This document shows, in pieces, positions 19,233 through 27,869 of a stretch of 64,000 nucleotides of DNA. Position numbers and translations under genes: made by a program. The DNA is from Shewanella atlantica (lineage in GTDB: Bacteria; Pseudomonadota; Gammaproteobacteria; Enterobacterales; Shewanellaceae). The first letter of the stretch is position 1, and each line of letters begins with the position of its first letter. Where the stretch lies: positions 1 through 64,000 of the forward strand of contig NZ_RXNV01000005.1 in NCBI RefSeq assembly GCF_003966265.1, given 5' to 3'. The notes below the pieces were generated by a model. It did no database searches. It saw only the letters and a program-made list of their open reading frames with translations, and was not told the origin of the DNA.

Positions 19233-20188
19233 GATGCCACGTCCTTATTCTGAGTTTGCTGATGCTTACCTTTCTCTACCAGTTCGACAAACAACTCCTC
19301 TAAACGGTTGGCCTTATTTCGCATCGACAACACCTCGAGCCCCTGCTCGCTGAGTTGAGTAAACACCGTATTAAGACTCTGCTCCTTCTCGACATCGACC
19401 TCTAAGGTATGAGCATCACTTAAACGGCAGGTAAAACCTTCGAGAGTCGGAGCTAGGGTAAGGTCCCGACCTAAGTCGAGAACAAAAGTTTCAAGATTCA
19501 AGCGGCTCAATAACGACTTCATGCTGGTGCACTCGACCAGAACGCCTTTATCGATAATACCGATATTACGGCAAAGCATTTCAGCCTCTTCCAGATAGTG
19601 GGTGGTCAGAATAATTGTCACCCCTTCGGCATTCAGCTCCGTCAGGAAGGTCCACATCGAACGTCTGAGCTCAATGTCGACACCCGCCGTGGGTTCATCG
19701 AGAATAAGTAGCTTAGGCTCATGCATCAGTGCTCTGGCAATCATCAAGCGACGCTTCATACCACCGGACAGTGCCCGTGCGGGACTATTACGCTTTTCCC
19801 AAAGATCCAACTGGCTCAAATACTTCTCGGCGCGCTCGAGGGCAACCCCCTTGGTCACACCGTAATACCCTGCCTGATTGACGACGATCTGCAGAACGGT
19901 TTCAAACTGATTGAAGTTAAACTCCTGGGGTACTAAACCGATACAGAGCTTTGCCAGCTCCAGCTCAGTGTCGATATCGTGTTCAAACACAGACACCTTG
20001 CCCTCACTCTTCTGTACCAGTGAGCTAATCACGCCTATGGTCGTCGACTTGCCGGCACCGTTAGGGCCGAGCAGCGCAAAAAAATCGCCCTTCTTGACCT
20101 TAAGGCTGATTCCTTTTACCGCCTCGACGCCGCCTTTATAGGTTTTCTTCAGCGAGTCGATAACTAATGCATTCTCTGTCTTTTCCAT
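19229..20188 (-). CDS. yadG: ABC transporter ATP-binding protein, YadG-like
   Basis: The ATPase partner of the permease just downstream (about 319 residues). The Walker A motif is GPNGAGKST, the signature is LSGGMKRR, and Walker B is LLILDEPT. The switch His is in TTHYLEEAE. I start at 20188, where GGAAGA precedes the ATG. An upstream frame to 20239 adds 17 residues unlike the family and would run over the terminator region. The C-terminal 80 residues are the regulatory part seen in drug-exporter-type ATPases. Substrate unknown. Confidence 0.93.
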   Translation of the reverse strand: MEKTENALVIDSLKKTYKGGVEAVKGISLKVKKGDFFALLGPNGAGKSTTIGVISSLVQKSEGKVSVFEHDIDTELELAKLCIGLVPQEFNFNQFETVLQIVVNQAGYYGVTKGVALERAEKYLSQLDLWEKRNSPARALSGGMKRRLMIARALMHEPKLLILDEPTAGVDIELRRSMWTFLTELNAEGVTIILTTHYLEEAEMLCRNIGIIDKGVLVECTSMKSLLSRLNLETFVLDLGRDLTLAPTLEGFTCRLSDAHTLEVDVEKEQSLNTVFTQLSEQGLEVLSMRNKANRLEELFVELVEKGKHQQTQNKDVAS

Positions 20189-20227
20189 TTTTCTTCCAAT
20201 GCAGAAACCGATATCTATATAACGAAA

Positions 20228-20250
20228 AACTCCCGCCAATTGCGGGAGTT
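20228..20250 (-). terminator. rho-independent terminator of hpt
   Basis: A 9-bp stem (AACTCCCGC / GCGGGAGTT) with a 5-base loop is followed on the minus strand by TTTTTCG. It separates the mpl-ubiX-hpt genes from yadGH. Confidence 0.9.
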
Positions 20251-20269
20251 AATAATAAAGCTTGCTAGC

Positions 20270-20800
20270 TTACTCTTGTGGAATAACCTTAGCGATGTAA
20301 GGCAGATTTCGATACTGCTCGGCGTAATCGATACCATAACCTACGATAAACTCATCGGGGATCGTAAAACCGATGAAATCTACTGGCACTTCGATTTCAC
20401 GACGCTCAGGTTTATCGAGTAGCGTACAGAGCGCCAGACTCTTAGGATCGCGGAGTAAAAGCATCTCACGGATCTTATTGAGGGTATTACCCGAGTCAAT
20501 CAGGTCTTCAACGATAAGCACATCGCGTCCCTGAATATCCGATTGCACATCTTTAAGAATTTTAACTTCGCGCGTGCTGGTCATCGCATTACCGTAGCTC
20601 GATACCGACATAAAATCGATCTCCACATGGCCTTTAATACGACGACAAAGATCAGCCATAAACACAACTGAGCCTTTCAACAACCCCACCATTAACAGGC
20701 GCTCGCTGTTAGCGTAATGAGCATTGATCTGCTCGGCTAACAAATCCAGTTTCTCGTCTATCTCTTGGACAGAGATCATCTCTTCGATGGTGTGCTTCAT
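20270..20800 (-). CDS. hpt: hypoxanthine phosphoribosyltransferase
   Basis: A purine salvage enzyme (176 residues) converting hypoxanthine to IMP, and to some extent guanine to GMP, with PRPP. The PRPP-binding motif is [26 protein letters not shown] and [17 protein letters not shown] are other family blocks. Length matches E. coli Hpt (178). It lies 18 bases after ubiX and is probably the last gene of an mpl-ubiX-hpt transcript. Confidence 0.96.
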   Translation of the reverse strand: MKHTIEEMISVQEIDEKLDLLAEQINAHYANSERLLMVGLLKGSVVFMADLCRRIKGHVEIDFMSVSSYGNAMTSTREVKILKDVQSDIQGRDVLIVEDLIDSGNTLNKIREMLLLRDPKSLALCTLLDKPERREIEVPVDFIGFTIPDEFIVGYGIDYAEQYRNLPYIAKVIPQE

Positions 20801-20818
20801 AGTACTCTCAACATAGTC

Positions 20819-21478
20819 TTAATTGTCGCTGTCACTGGCATTATGCTTATCATAGCCCCAGCGATTCGTTAATTCGTGTTCAACGCCCAGGTGGTCAAGT
20901 ATCCGGGCGACCATGAAGTTTATCAGATCTTGTATCGATTTGGGATCATGATAAAAGCCCGGAGCTGCGGGCATGATGGTCGTACCCAAGCGTGAGAGCG
21001 ACAACATATGCTCTAAATGTATAGAACTAAAGGGGGTTTCTCTCGGAACCAAGATCAATTGACCACGCTCTTTTATTACCACATCGGCCGCACGTTCGAG
21101 TAAACTATTGCTCATTCCCGTTGCCACGGCCGCTAACGTTCCCGTGCTACAGGGACAGATCACCATCTGTTTAGGCGCAGCCGAGCCCGAGGCCGGAGGT
21201 GAAAACCATTCATCCTTGCCCAAAACATGCAGCATTCCTTTAATATCGGCCCCCTGCTCACTATATAGCTCAAGAAGCTGGGCTTTGGCTTTGTCGCTGT
21301 TAGCACTCAACTGCAAACCATGCTCAGTAGCCATCACGACTCTGGCGGCAGAGGAGATCATCAGAAACACCTGATAATCAGCAGCCAACAGACACTCCAG
21401 CAACTTAAGGCCATAAGGTGCCCCGGAGGCGCCGGTCCAGGCCAGACTGATGGACTTCGTTTTTCTTGGGTAACTCAT
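20819..21478 (-). CDS. ubiX: flavin prenyltransferase UbiX
   Basis: UbiX (219 residues) makes the prenylated FMN cofactor used by the decarboxylase UbiD in ubiquinone synthesis. [13 protein letters not shown] is the flavin-binding loop. [19 protein letters not shown] and [15 protein letters not shown] are the prenyl- and phosphate-binding segments. The N-terminal extension is short. It is 36 bases downstream of mpl and 18 upstream of hpt, all on the minus strand. Confidence 0.95.
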   Translation of the reverse strand: MSYPRKTKSISLAWTGASGAPYGLKLLECLLAADYQVFLMISSAARVVMATEHGLQLSANSDKAKAQLLELYSEQGADIKGMLHVLGKDEWFSPPASGSAAPKQMVICPCSTGTLAAVATGMSNSLLERAADVVIKERGQLILVPRETPFSSIHLEHMLSLSRLGTTIMPAAPGFYHDPKSIQDLINFMVARILDHLGVEHELTNRWGYDKHNASDSDN

Positions 21479-21494
21479 AAAAATCTCAATTTAC

Positions 21495-21524
21495 AAGCAC
21501 CTAGATACTAGGTTCTAGGTGCTT
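21495..21524 (-). terminator. hairpin with heptamer periodicity at the end of mpl
   Basis: A perfect 10-bp stem (AAGCACCTAG / CTAGGTGCTT) overlaps the mpl stop codon. Bases 21501-21521 also read as three 7-base units (CTAGATA, CTAGGTT, CTAGGTG). No T tract follows on the minus strand, so it may act as an RNA-stability or processing element rather than a terminator. Confidence 0.5.
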
Positions 21525-22903
21525 AATTTAGCTAAAAGCTTCTGATGTAAACCACCGAAGCCGCCATTACTCATCACTATGATGGTGTCACCGCTTTGCG
21601 CATTACCGGCTACGGCATCGATTATCTCATCTATTTGGTATAGCACAGTGACGGGAAGTTCGGCTTTTTCCATCGCCGCCTCCACATCCCAATCTATGTT
21701 ATCTGTCTGATAGAGATAGGCCTCATCGGCAAGCCTCATCGAACCGGCTAAGGTATCCTTATGTACACCACTTTTCATGGTGTTAGATCTAGGCTCTAAG
21801 ATAATAGTGATTTTTTCCTCACCGACCTTAGCGCGAGTGCCTTGCAGAGTCGTCGCAATTGCTGTGGGGTGATGGGCAAAATCGTCATAGACTTCAATGC
21901 CGTTCACCGTGCCGATAAGCTCCATGCGGCGCTTAGGTGGTGAAAACCTGGTGAGCGCTTCGATAGCCGCTTCAGGCTGTACGCCCACATGACGCGCCGC
22001 CGCAATCGCCATGGTAGCGTTCTCAACGTTATGCTGACCTATCAGGCTCCAATCCAAGATTCCCTGAGAGTCGCCATTAAAGAAGAGTTCAAACTTATGG
22101 CCATCATCGGTCAACAAGTCAGCATGCCAACCACTCGCTGCTTCTGCATCAGTCTGTCGCCCTTTATTAAATGTCTCCTGCTCGCTCCAACACCCCATAT
22201 CTATCACCTGCTGCACCGCCTCACTGTCCTTCGGCCAGATAATTTTCCCCTGGCCGGGTACGGTGCGTATCACGTGATTAAATTGGCGCTGAATAGCCTT
22301 TAGATCATCGAAGATGTCGGCATGATCGAACTCCAGGTTATTGATCACTAAGGTGCGTGGCTGATAGTGAACAAACTTGGAACGCTTATCGAAGAAGGCA
22401 CTGTCATATTCATCGGCCTCCACCACAAAAAATGGCGAGTTACCCAGACGTGCAGATACGCCGAAATTTTGAGGAACCCCACCGATCAAGAAGCCCGGCT
22501 CATAGCCGCAATCTTCTAATATCCATGCCAGCATGCTCGAGGTCGACGTCTTACCATGGGTACCCGATACCGCCAACACCCAACGATTAGGTAGAATATG
22601 CTCGGCCAGAAACTGCGGACCAGAGGTGTATTTAATCCCGCGATTCAATACCGCTTCAACACACGGGTTACCACGGCTCATGGCATTACCGACCACCACC
22701 AGATCCGGCGCATCATCTTCATTTTTTCCAAGCTGTTCCGGGTCGAAGCCCTGAATAAGTTCGATACCTTGCTCTTCGAGCTGAGTGCTCATCGGCGGAT
22801 AGACATTGGCATCGCTACCGGTAACCTTGTGGCCTTCGGCTCTGGCAAGCAGTGCGAGACCACCCATAAAGGTGCCGCAGATGCCTAAGATGTGTACATG
22901 CAT
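21515..22903 (-). CDS. mpl: UDP-N-acetylmuramate:L-alanyl-gamma-D-glutamyl-meso-diaminopimelate ligase
   Basis: Mpl (462 residues) attaches recovered murein tripeptide directly to UDP-MurNAc in cell-wall recycling. The start ATG at 22903 gives MHVHILGICGTFMGGLALLA, aligned with the E. coli N terminus. The longer frame to 22960 adds 19 unrelated residues. The P-loop is SGTHGKTST, followed by the Mur ligase segments EADEYDSAFFDKRSKFVHY and LEPRSNTMKSG. Together with mrcB it is one of two cell-wall genes here. It leads the mpl-ubiX-hpt series. Confidence 0.95.
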   Translation of the reverse strand: MHVHILGICGTFMGGLALLARAEGHKVTGSDANVYPPMSTQLEEQGIELIQGFDPEQLGKNEDDAPDLVVVGNAMSRGNPCVEAVLNRGIKYTSGPQFLAEHILPNRWVLAVSGTHGKTSTSSMLAWILEDCGYEPGFLIGGVPQNFGVSARLGNSPFFVVEADEYDSAFFDKRSKFVHYQPRTLVINNLEFDHADIFDDLKAIQRQFNHVIRTVPGQGKIIWPKDSEAVQQVIDMGCWSEQETFNKGRQTDAEAASGWHADLLTDDGHKFELFFNGDSQGILDWSLIGQHNVENATMAIAAARHVGVQPEAAIEALTRFSPPKRRMELIGTVNGIEVYDDFAHHPTAIATTLQGTRAKVGEEKITIILEPRSNTMKSGVHKDTLAGSMRLADEAYLYQTDNIDWDVEAAMEKAELPVTVLYQIDEIIDAVAGNAQSGDTIIVMSNGGFGGLHQKLLAKLST

Positions 22904-23029
22904 GAGGTTGGCTCTGATGAGGAATAATCTGAGGAGTATTCTATCGCTTGGGGAGGTCATTGTCAGTTAACAATGGTTTAAATAACACTTGTTTTTGATT
23001 CTGACTTTTAGGTTTTTTTGAGGTGTATT

Positions 23030-23190
23030 AAGAACCATAGCTTCTATGGTGTTAATCGCCTGCTGCGGGCTTATGTGCAGGTATTCCTTCGGGACGCTGC
23101 AAGAGCATCCATGCCCGCTTAACGAAAACATCCCTGTTTTCGATACCCTCATTCATACCTACACCTGTTTCTTATCTCTTCGATTTAGCC
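23030..23190 (+). repeat. interspersed repeat family 1, copy 2
   Basis: This copy shares with the 50.6-kb copy the block CTTAACGAAAACATCC-TGTTTTCGATACCCTCA, a hairpin whose arms are CGAAAACA / TGTTTTCG. It also has TTCGGG-CGCTG upstream, and a TACACC box and TCTTCGATTT at the right end. It fills the space upstream of mpl. Bases 23191-23536, between it and the DUF134 gene, hold no gene I can support. Confidence 0.75.
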
Positions 23191-23536
23191 AAATACGGTG
23201 ACATTTCGTCAATATTACCCGCCCCCATTATTTGAAATGTTGTAAGGAACAGAATTGGATTCTACAGACCTATATATCATTAGAAATTACAGTCCGTCAT
23301 ACCTAGTCTTATCTTCAAATAAGCTATTTGCATAGTGCACCAGACCCTGAATCAAGAGCTATAAGCACCCAGTTATTTAGCCGGCACGAATATTTTTGTG
23401 GGTGATCTAGTGCACAGTTTGTTTTGTGAACTTACATGATAATCTCCAGTTATTGGCGTAGGCCAATAACTAATAACTTTTTGCTCATAACTTTTTACTG
23501 GCAACTTTTTACTAACAAGAAGGGAGGCGATTCATT

Positions 23537-23827
23537 ATGCCAAGACCCAGAAAGTGTCGTCGTTTATCGGCTTGTGTGCCTTGCAGCATGTTTAAACCTA
23601 ATGGGATCCCTTCGGTCGAGTTAACCAAGATCCAACTCGAAGCCGATGAGTTTGAGGCGCTGAATTTAGGCGACGTAGAGAAGATGAGTCAGATTGATGC
23701 CGCGGCCCGGATGGGTATATCCAGACAGACATTCGGCAACTTGCTGGCCAGCGCGCGCAAGAAAGTCGCTACCGCCATCACCTGCGGACATGCACTGCTG
23801 CTGCCTCAAAACAGCCAAGAGAGCTGA
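23537..23827 (+). CDS. DUF134 family predicted DNA-binding protein
   Basis: A 96-residue protein of the DUF134 family (UPF0251). The N terminus is PRPRKCRRLSACVPCSMFKP, with three Cys that could bind metal or a cluster. A sigma-70 region-4-like helix-turn-helix follows (EFEALNLGDVEKMSQIDAAA, then MGISRQTFGNLL). A good ribosome binding site (GGGAGG) precedes the ATG. It is followed by a NifX-like gene after 58 bases on the same strand. This pairing of DUF134 with a NifX/NafY-domain protein recurs in bacteria, which suggests that the regulator controls its neighbour. The ligand is unknown. Confidence 0.85.
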   Translation: MPRPRKCRRLSACVPCSMFKPNGIPSVELTKIQLEADEFEALNLGDVEKMSQIDAAARMGISRQTFGNLLASARKKVATAITCGHALLLPQNSQES

Positions 23828-23891
23828 GTCGATACCAAACTAATATAAGCCCTTAATAGTTCTATCTATTGAGGGCTCACAAGGAATGATT

Positions 23892-24557
23892 ATGATTATT
23901 GCAATGCCGATGAGTCGAGACCGACTCGCAAGTCACTTTACCAAGGCCCAACAGATCGGTTTCTTCAACGAACAGCATCAGTTAATCGGCAGCTTCACCA
24001 ACCCCGCGCTGCAGGGCGAAGGGTGCAGCGCCAAGAAGGCGATGCTGGAGCTGATTATCAATAATAAGACCAACATCATCATAGTGCAGCACATAGGCGA
24101 GCGTATGCTCGGTAAGCTGCTCGATGCAGGGATCAGCGTCAGTAAGGGCGATAGCTCCCTATGCGTCGAAGAGCTGTTGCAAACTACACGAAATCTTAAT
24201 CTGCGCCTTCTCGATGCCTCACAGGGCAGAGCCTCAATCAACCATGAAAAGAAAGGCGGCTGCTGTGGCGGCCATGCAGAAGATGGAAAGTCGGGAGGCT
24301 GTGGTTGCGGCGCTCATTCACATAGCGGTGAATCGGATACTCACGGCAGTACCGAAGCCTCTAAGGGAAAAAAATCCGGTGGATGCTGTGGTGGCAACGC
24401 TGGCCACGGGCTGTCGGGGAACAAAAATTCCGGAGGATGTGGCTGCAGCGGTAAAGCCAAGAGCAAGGATGAATCGGCCATGAGCCAGATGGGTCAAGGT
24501 CACCACACTAGCGCTTCACATGAAAATGTAAGCTACGCCGGTTTTAGAAAAGTGTAA
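23892..24557 (+). CDS. NifX/NafY-domain protein with Cys/Gly/His-rich metal-binding tail
   Basis: The first ~105 residues form a dinitrogenase iron-molybdenum cofactor (NifB/NifX/NafY) domain, with LASHFTKAQQIGFF, ECSAKKA-type CSAKKA and VVQHIGERMLGKLLDAGI-like segments. The rest is a low-complexity tail with four cysteine clusters (CCGG, CGCG, CCGG, CGCSG), separated by His-, Ser- and Gly-rich linkers. I start at 23892 because AAGGA lies six bases upstream; an ATG at 23886 is also in frame. No nitrogenase genes occur in the window. The domain is known to bind iron or molybdenum clusters, so a carrier or store of Fe-S/Mo species is plausible, but that is inference. Confidence 0.8.
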   Translation: MIIAMPMSRDRLASHFTKAQQIGFFNEQHQLIGSFTNPALQGEGCSAKKAMLELIINNKTNIIIVQHIGERMLGKLLDAGISVSKGDSSLCVEELLQTTRNLNLRLLDASQGRASINHEKKGGCCGGHAEDGKSGGCGCGAHSHSGESDTHGSTEASKGKKSGGCCGGNAGHGLSGNKNSGGCGCSGKAKSKDESAMSQMGQGHHTSASHENVSYAGFRKV

Positions 24558-24650
24558 TATTGACAGATAACAGTTGAGATACCTTGTATTTCAGCTGTTC
24601 CCCTTCAGCTGTTAGGTAGTATTTATATCCCAGGCTCAGCTCCTATCTAA

Positions 24651-24690
24651 TACCAATGGACATAAAAATGTGATCGCTCAGCGATCAAGT
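24651..24690 (-). repeat. fragment of interspersed repeat family 2
   Basis: On the minus strand this reads GCTGAGCGATCACATTTTTA and then CATTGGTATTAG. It matches the right end of the family 2 copy at 38229-38494. Only about 40 bases are recognisable. Confidence 0.6.
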
Positions 24691-24724
24691 TAAACTGAAA
24701 TCGAGTGAGACACTAAAGTGCCTT

Positions 24725-25783
24725 CTAAGGAAACGCAGCCTTTATCTCTAATATCTCAGGGAGATGTTCAATAAACAGATTAACGAGTTTTGGATCGAAG
24801 TGGCTTCCGGATTGCTCTTTCAGATATTGAACCGAAGCTTCGGTTGTCCATGCATCTTTATAAGGTCTCTGTGTGGTTAACGCATCGAATACATCAACGA
24901 GTCCGACTATTTGTCCTTCAATCGGAATCGAGTGACCTTTAAGACCCTTAGCATAACCAGACCCGTCCCATTTCTCGTGATGATATACCGCAATAGACTT
25001 AGCCATTTGAATCATCATAGATGGGTGTTCTTCAAACAGGTCATTCGCTTTTTCGACGTGCTGCCTCATGACTAAATGTTCTGACTCGCTAAGTTTACCC
25101 GGTTTAAATAAGATCTCATCGGGGATCATTATTTTCCCCATATCATGCATAGGTGCAGCTTTTTCTATCATATAAGACACCTGCTCTGTTAGCCCTAACT
25201 TTCGCGCCAGCAGTCCCGAATACTTTCCCACCCTAAGAATATGTTGACCGGTATTTTCATCATGCATTTCGGCAACCATAGCCAACTTATTAATCAGACA
25301 TTCTGTTGCCTGTTCGAGCTCTAGGGTACGCAATTTCACACGTTTCTCAAGCTCATGGTTGAGCCTTGACTGCAACTTAAAAGCATTCATGATATTAAGT
25401 TGATTGATAACTCGAAGCTTGAGTTCATACTCATTAAATGGTTTACAGATAAAATCATTTGCACCCGATTTCAATGCCTTAATTTGAGACTTTTGATCGC
25501 TCAAACCGCTGACAACGATGACGGGTAATTTATCGGGACTGTAAAGTGCTCTGATTTTTTCAAGAATTTCAAAACCGGTAAAATGGGGCATTTCCAGATC
25601 TAAAATAAGCAAGGTTATTTGATTATCCAATTCACTCATCACCTTACGTGGATCGGTGACTTTCGTGACATTCAACTCCATATTAATAGATTTTAAGATT
25701 TCGGCTATTATCAAAACATTAGTAACCGAATCATCGCAGATAACGACGTTTATCCCTTCCGGATCCTGAGTATGTAAGTTCAT
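24725..25783 (-). CDS. response regulator with HD-GYP-type phosphodiesterase domain
   Basis: A two-domain protein of 352 residues. The receiver domain has the acidic pair (CDDS), the phospho-acceptor Asp in LILDLEMP (about residue 62) and Lys in CKPFNEYE. A coiled linker leads to an HD-GYP domain with HDMGK and HHEKWDGSGYAKG. The family motif is GYP; here it reads GYA, although the HD and the surrounding metal ligands look intact. It should hydrolyse c-di-GMP when activated by a histidine kinase, which is not in the window. The TTG-ATG start is resolved in favour of the ATG at 25783. It lies downstream of tnaA on the same strand but is separated by a terminator. Confidence 0.88.
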   Translation of the reverse strand: MNLHTQDPEGINVVICDDSVTNVLIIAEILKSINMELNVTKVTDPRKVMSELDNQITLLILDLEMPHFTGFEILEKIRALYSPDKLPVIVVSGLSDQKSQIKALKSGANDFICKPFNEYELKLRVINQLNIMNAFKLQSRLNHELEKRVKLRTLELEQATECLINKLAMVAEMHDENTGQHILRVGKYSGLLARKLGLTEQVSYMIEKAAPMHDMGKIMIPDEILFKPGKLSESEHLVMRQHVEKANDLFEEHPSMMIQMAKSIAVYHHEKWDGSGYAKGLKGHSIPIEGQIVGLVDVFDALTTQRPYKDAWTTEASVQYLKEQSGSHFDPKLVNLFIEHLPEILEIKAAFP

Positions 25784-26007
25784 CAAACATCCCTATCGCG
25801 GCTTGGTCATACTCTTCAGCACAGCCAAATATACATGTCCTATGATTAAAAATAGTTCTTTTTTGCGGCATCACAAATTTATAAGTGTATTAATTTATGT
25901 TCCTACAATGAGATAGAAACTATGTGACTTAAGAAAAATTGAGGACACAGAAAGAGTTAAATTGAATATCTTTTATAAACCGAATAAGTTTTTGAGAGGA
26001 AAGCTAA

Positions 26008-26037
26008 CCCGAGATGAGCTTGAAAGCTCACCTCGGG
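26008..26037 (-). terminator. terminator of tnaA
   Basis: A 13-bp stem with one G-U pair (CCCGAGATGAGCT / AGCTCACCTCGGG) closes a 4-base loop 18 bases past the tnaA stop. Only a modest T-rich tract follows on the minus strand. Confidence 0.65.
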
Positions 26038-26055
26038 CTGTTACGCATTTGTACT

Positions 26056-27453
26056 CTAGAGTGAGTTGAACTTAGCGGTAAAGTGCCTCAACACAGGTGG
26101 CTCGTAATCGAAGCTTAACCCCTTAAGCGACGCCGCCTGATCTTTGATGGCGATGAGCGCATCGGCGATATAATCCATATGATCATTGGTATAAACCCGA
26201 CGCGGAATAGTGAGTCGCATCAACTCCATAGGCGACGCTTTCTGCTCTTGAGTTTCGGGATCACGTCCAAGCAGCAGCGAGCCTATCTCTACTGCACGAA
26301 TGCCGGCCTCGAGATAGAGGGCATTACACAGAGATTGCGCCGGAAACTGATGGGCGGGAATATGGGGCAACATCTTAGCGGCATCGACAAACACCGCATG
26401 GCCTCCTGTAGGATACTGGATAGGGATCCCCGCCTCGCGAAGTCGTTCTCCCAGATAGGCAACCTGACTGACACGATAGTGAAGAAAGTCTTCATCGGCG
26501 CCTTCGTGCATCCCTCTGGCCAGCGCCTCCATATCACGACCAGCCATGCCGCCATAAGTGACAAATCCCTCCATCGGCACACATCGAGTCTGCACGGCTC
26601 TGAATAGCTCCTCATGATCGCGAACACAGCAGAGCCCCCCGATGTTGACCATAGGATCTTTCTTCGCCGACAGGGTGAGCATGTCGCCATATTGGAACAT
26701 CTCACGGATGATCTCCAACATGGAGCTATCTTCATACCCCGCCTCTCGCTGCTTAATGAAATAGGCGTTTTCGCAGTATCTGGCGGAGTCGATGACTACG
26801 GGAATGTCATTTTGCTGAGCTATCTCATACACCGCGCGCATGTTGGCCATAGAGACAGGTTGCCCGCCTGAACTATTACAGGTCACGGTAGTGATGATGG
26901 CGGCGATATTATTGGCACCATAAGTAGCAATGGTGTCGCGAAGCTTGTCGAGATCGAAGTCCCCTTTCCAGTCATAGTAACTCTCGGTATCGAACGCCCT
27001 CTCGGTCACGACATTGAGCGCCTTACCACCGTTCATTTCGATATGCCCTGCAGTAGTATCGAAATGATAGTTAGAGATAAATACCGGATCGGTGCCACCG
27101 CGTACCTGCTTCATCCGCTCTATCAGACAGGGAAACAGTATCTGCTCGGCGCCTCGTCCCTGATGAACCGGCACGGTGAGTTTATAGCCGAAGAAGTGTT
27201 CAACAGATTCGCACAGGTTAAAATAGTTTCGGCTCCCCGCATAGGCTTCATCACCCATCATGAGTCCCGCCCACTGCACATCACTCATAGCGCCGGTGCC
27301 GGAGTCGGTGAGCAGATCGATATAGACATCCTCACTGCGAAGCAGGAAGGGGTTGAGCCCTGCTTGGGTCAGGGCTTGCTCTCTATCTTCAAGGTTGGTC
27401 ATCCGAATTGACTCAACCATCTTGATACGAAAAGGTTCCGGAATACGTTTCAT
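26056..27453 (-). CDS. tnaA: tryptophanase
   Basis: A PLP enzyme (465 residues) that cleaves tryptophan to indole, pyruvate and ammonia. Family blocks are [13 protein letters not shown] [48 protein letters not shown] and [13 protein letters not shown], which holds the PLP Lys. [26 protein letters not shown] and the C-terminal VLRHFTAKF fit tryptophanase better than tyrosine phenol-lyase. The ATG follows AAAGGA. A leader peptide gene resembling tnaC lies 190 bases upstream, supporting the identification and tryptophan-inducible control. No tnaB permease follows; the nearest aromatic permease is about 27 kb away. Confidence 0.95.
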   Translation of the reverse strand: MKRIPEPFRIKMVESIRMTNLEDREQALTQAGLNPFLLRSEDVYIDLLTDSGTGAMSDVQWAGLMMGDEAYAGSRNYFNLCESVEHFFGYKLTVPVHQGRGAEQILFPCLIERMKQVRGGTDPVFISNYHFDTTAGHIEMNGGKALNVVTERAFDTESYYDWKGDFDLDKLRDTIATYGANNIAAIITTVTCNSSGGQPVSMANMRAVYEIAQQNDIPVVIDSARYCENAYFIKQREAGYEDSSMLEIIREMFQYGDMLTLSAKKDPMVNIGGLCCVRDHEELFRAVQTRCVPMEGFVTYGGMAGRDMEALARGMHEGADEDFLHYRVSQVAYLGERLREAGIPIQYPTGGHAVFVDAAKMLPHIPAHQFPAQSLCNALYLEAGIRAVEIGSLLLGRDPETQEQKASPMELMRLTIPRRVYTNDHMDYIADALIAIKDQAASLKGLSFDYEPPVLRHFTAKFNSL

Positions 27454-27643
27454 TGTTTAATCCTTTGTAGCTTTTTAGTACACCTACCGAGTCGATAAAA
27501 TACCGCTACAATTTCAGCAACTGTTTCAGCAATTGTTTCAGCAGAAATGGCATGGCAGAGATCGGCTAAGTAGCGCGTTATGATTAACTTACTTAATTGA
27601 AAAGCTTAAGTTCTGACGGGTATGTAGTCAGATTCTAGCGGGA

Positions 27644-27733
27644 TTAAACGCGGGGGAAATCGTAGGCGAGTTGAATATCGCAGTTATACCAATGGAACAA
27701 CACAGGCGTGTTGTTAGCGAGCGGTTCCAGCAT
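27644..27733 (-). CDS. tnaC: tryptophanase leader peptide TnaC (predicted)
   Basis: A 29-codon frame with a strong AGGAGG placed nine bases before its ATG; an in-frame ATG at 27742 directly abuts that site. The C-terminal part reads HWYNCDIQLAYDFPRV. Trp15, Asp19 and Pro27 have the same spacing as Trp12, Asp16 and Pro24 of E. coli TnaC (Trp to Asp four residues, Trp to Pro twelve), and WYN replaces WFN. In E. coli, tryptophan stalls the ribosome at that proline and blocks Rho termination before tnaA. Two residues follow the proline here, as in Proteus TnaC. The spacer to tnaA is 190 bases and contains a 12-base repeat (about 27511-27543). Confidence 0.85.
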   Translation of the reverse strand: MLEPLANNTPVLFHWYNCDIQLAYDFPRV

Positions 27734-27869
27734 CGGCGTCATCCTCCTTTGGCGTGATAAATCTAAAGTTAACAAGCAACTAAACAGACAACTACAACTA
27801 AGTTTACTCAATTAAGACTAACCTTGAGTTGAGGATAAAACAAGCGCTCAGTTATTATACCAATTGGTA

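Noticed and set aside
23333..23414. Two TAGTGCAC half-sites upstream of the DUF134 gene as NtrC/sigma-54 sites
   Set aside because: The half-sites are not paired at the NtrC spacing and no -24/-12 element with correct spacing follows.
27683..27715. The palindromic AACAACACGCCTGTGTTGTT with TACCAATGG as a repeat family 2 end
   Set aside because: These bases are codons of the tnaC leader in a verified frame, and the neighbouring sequence does not match the element.
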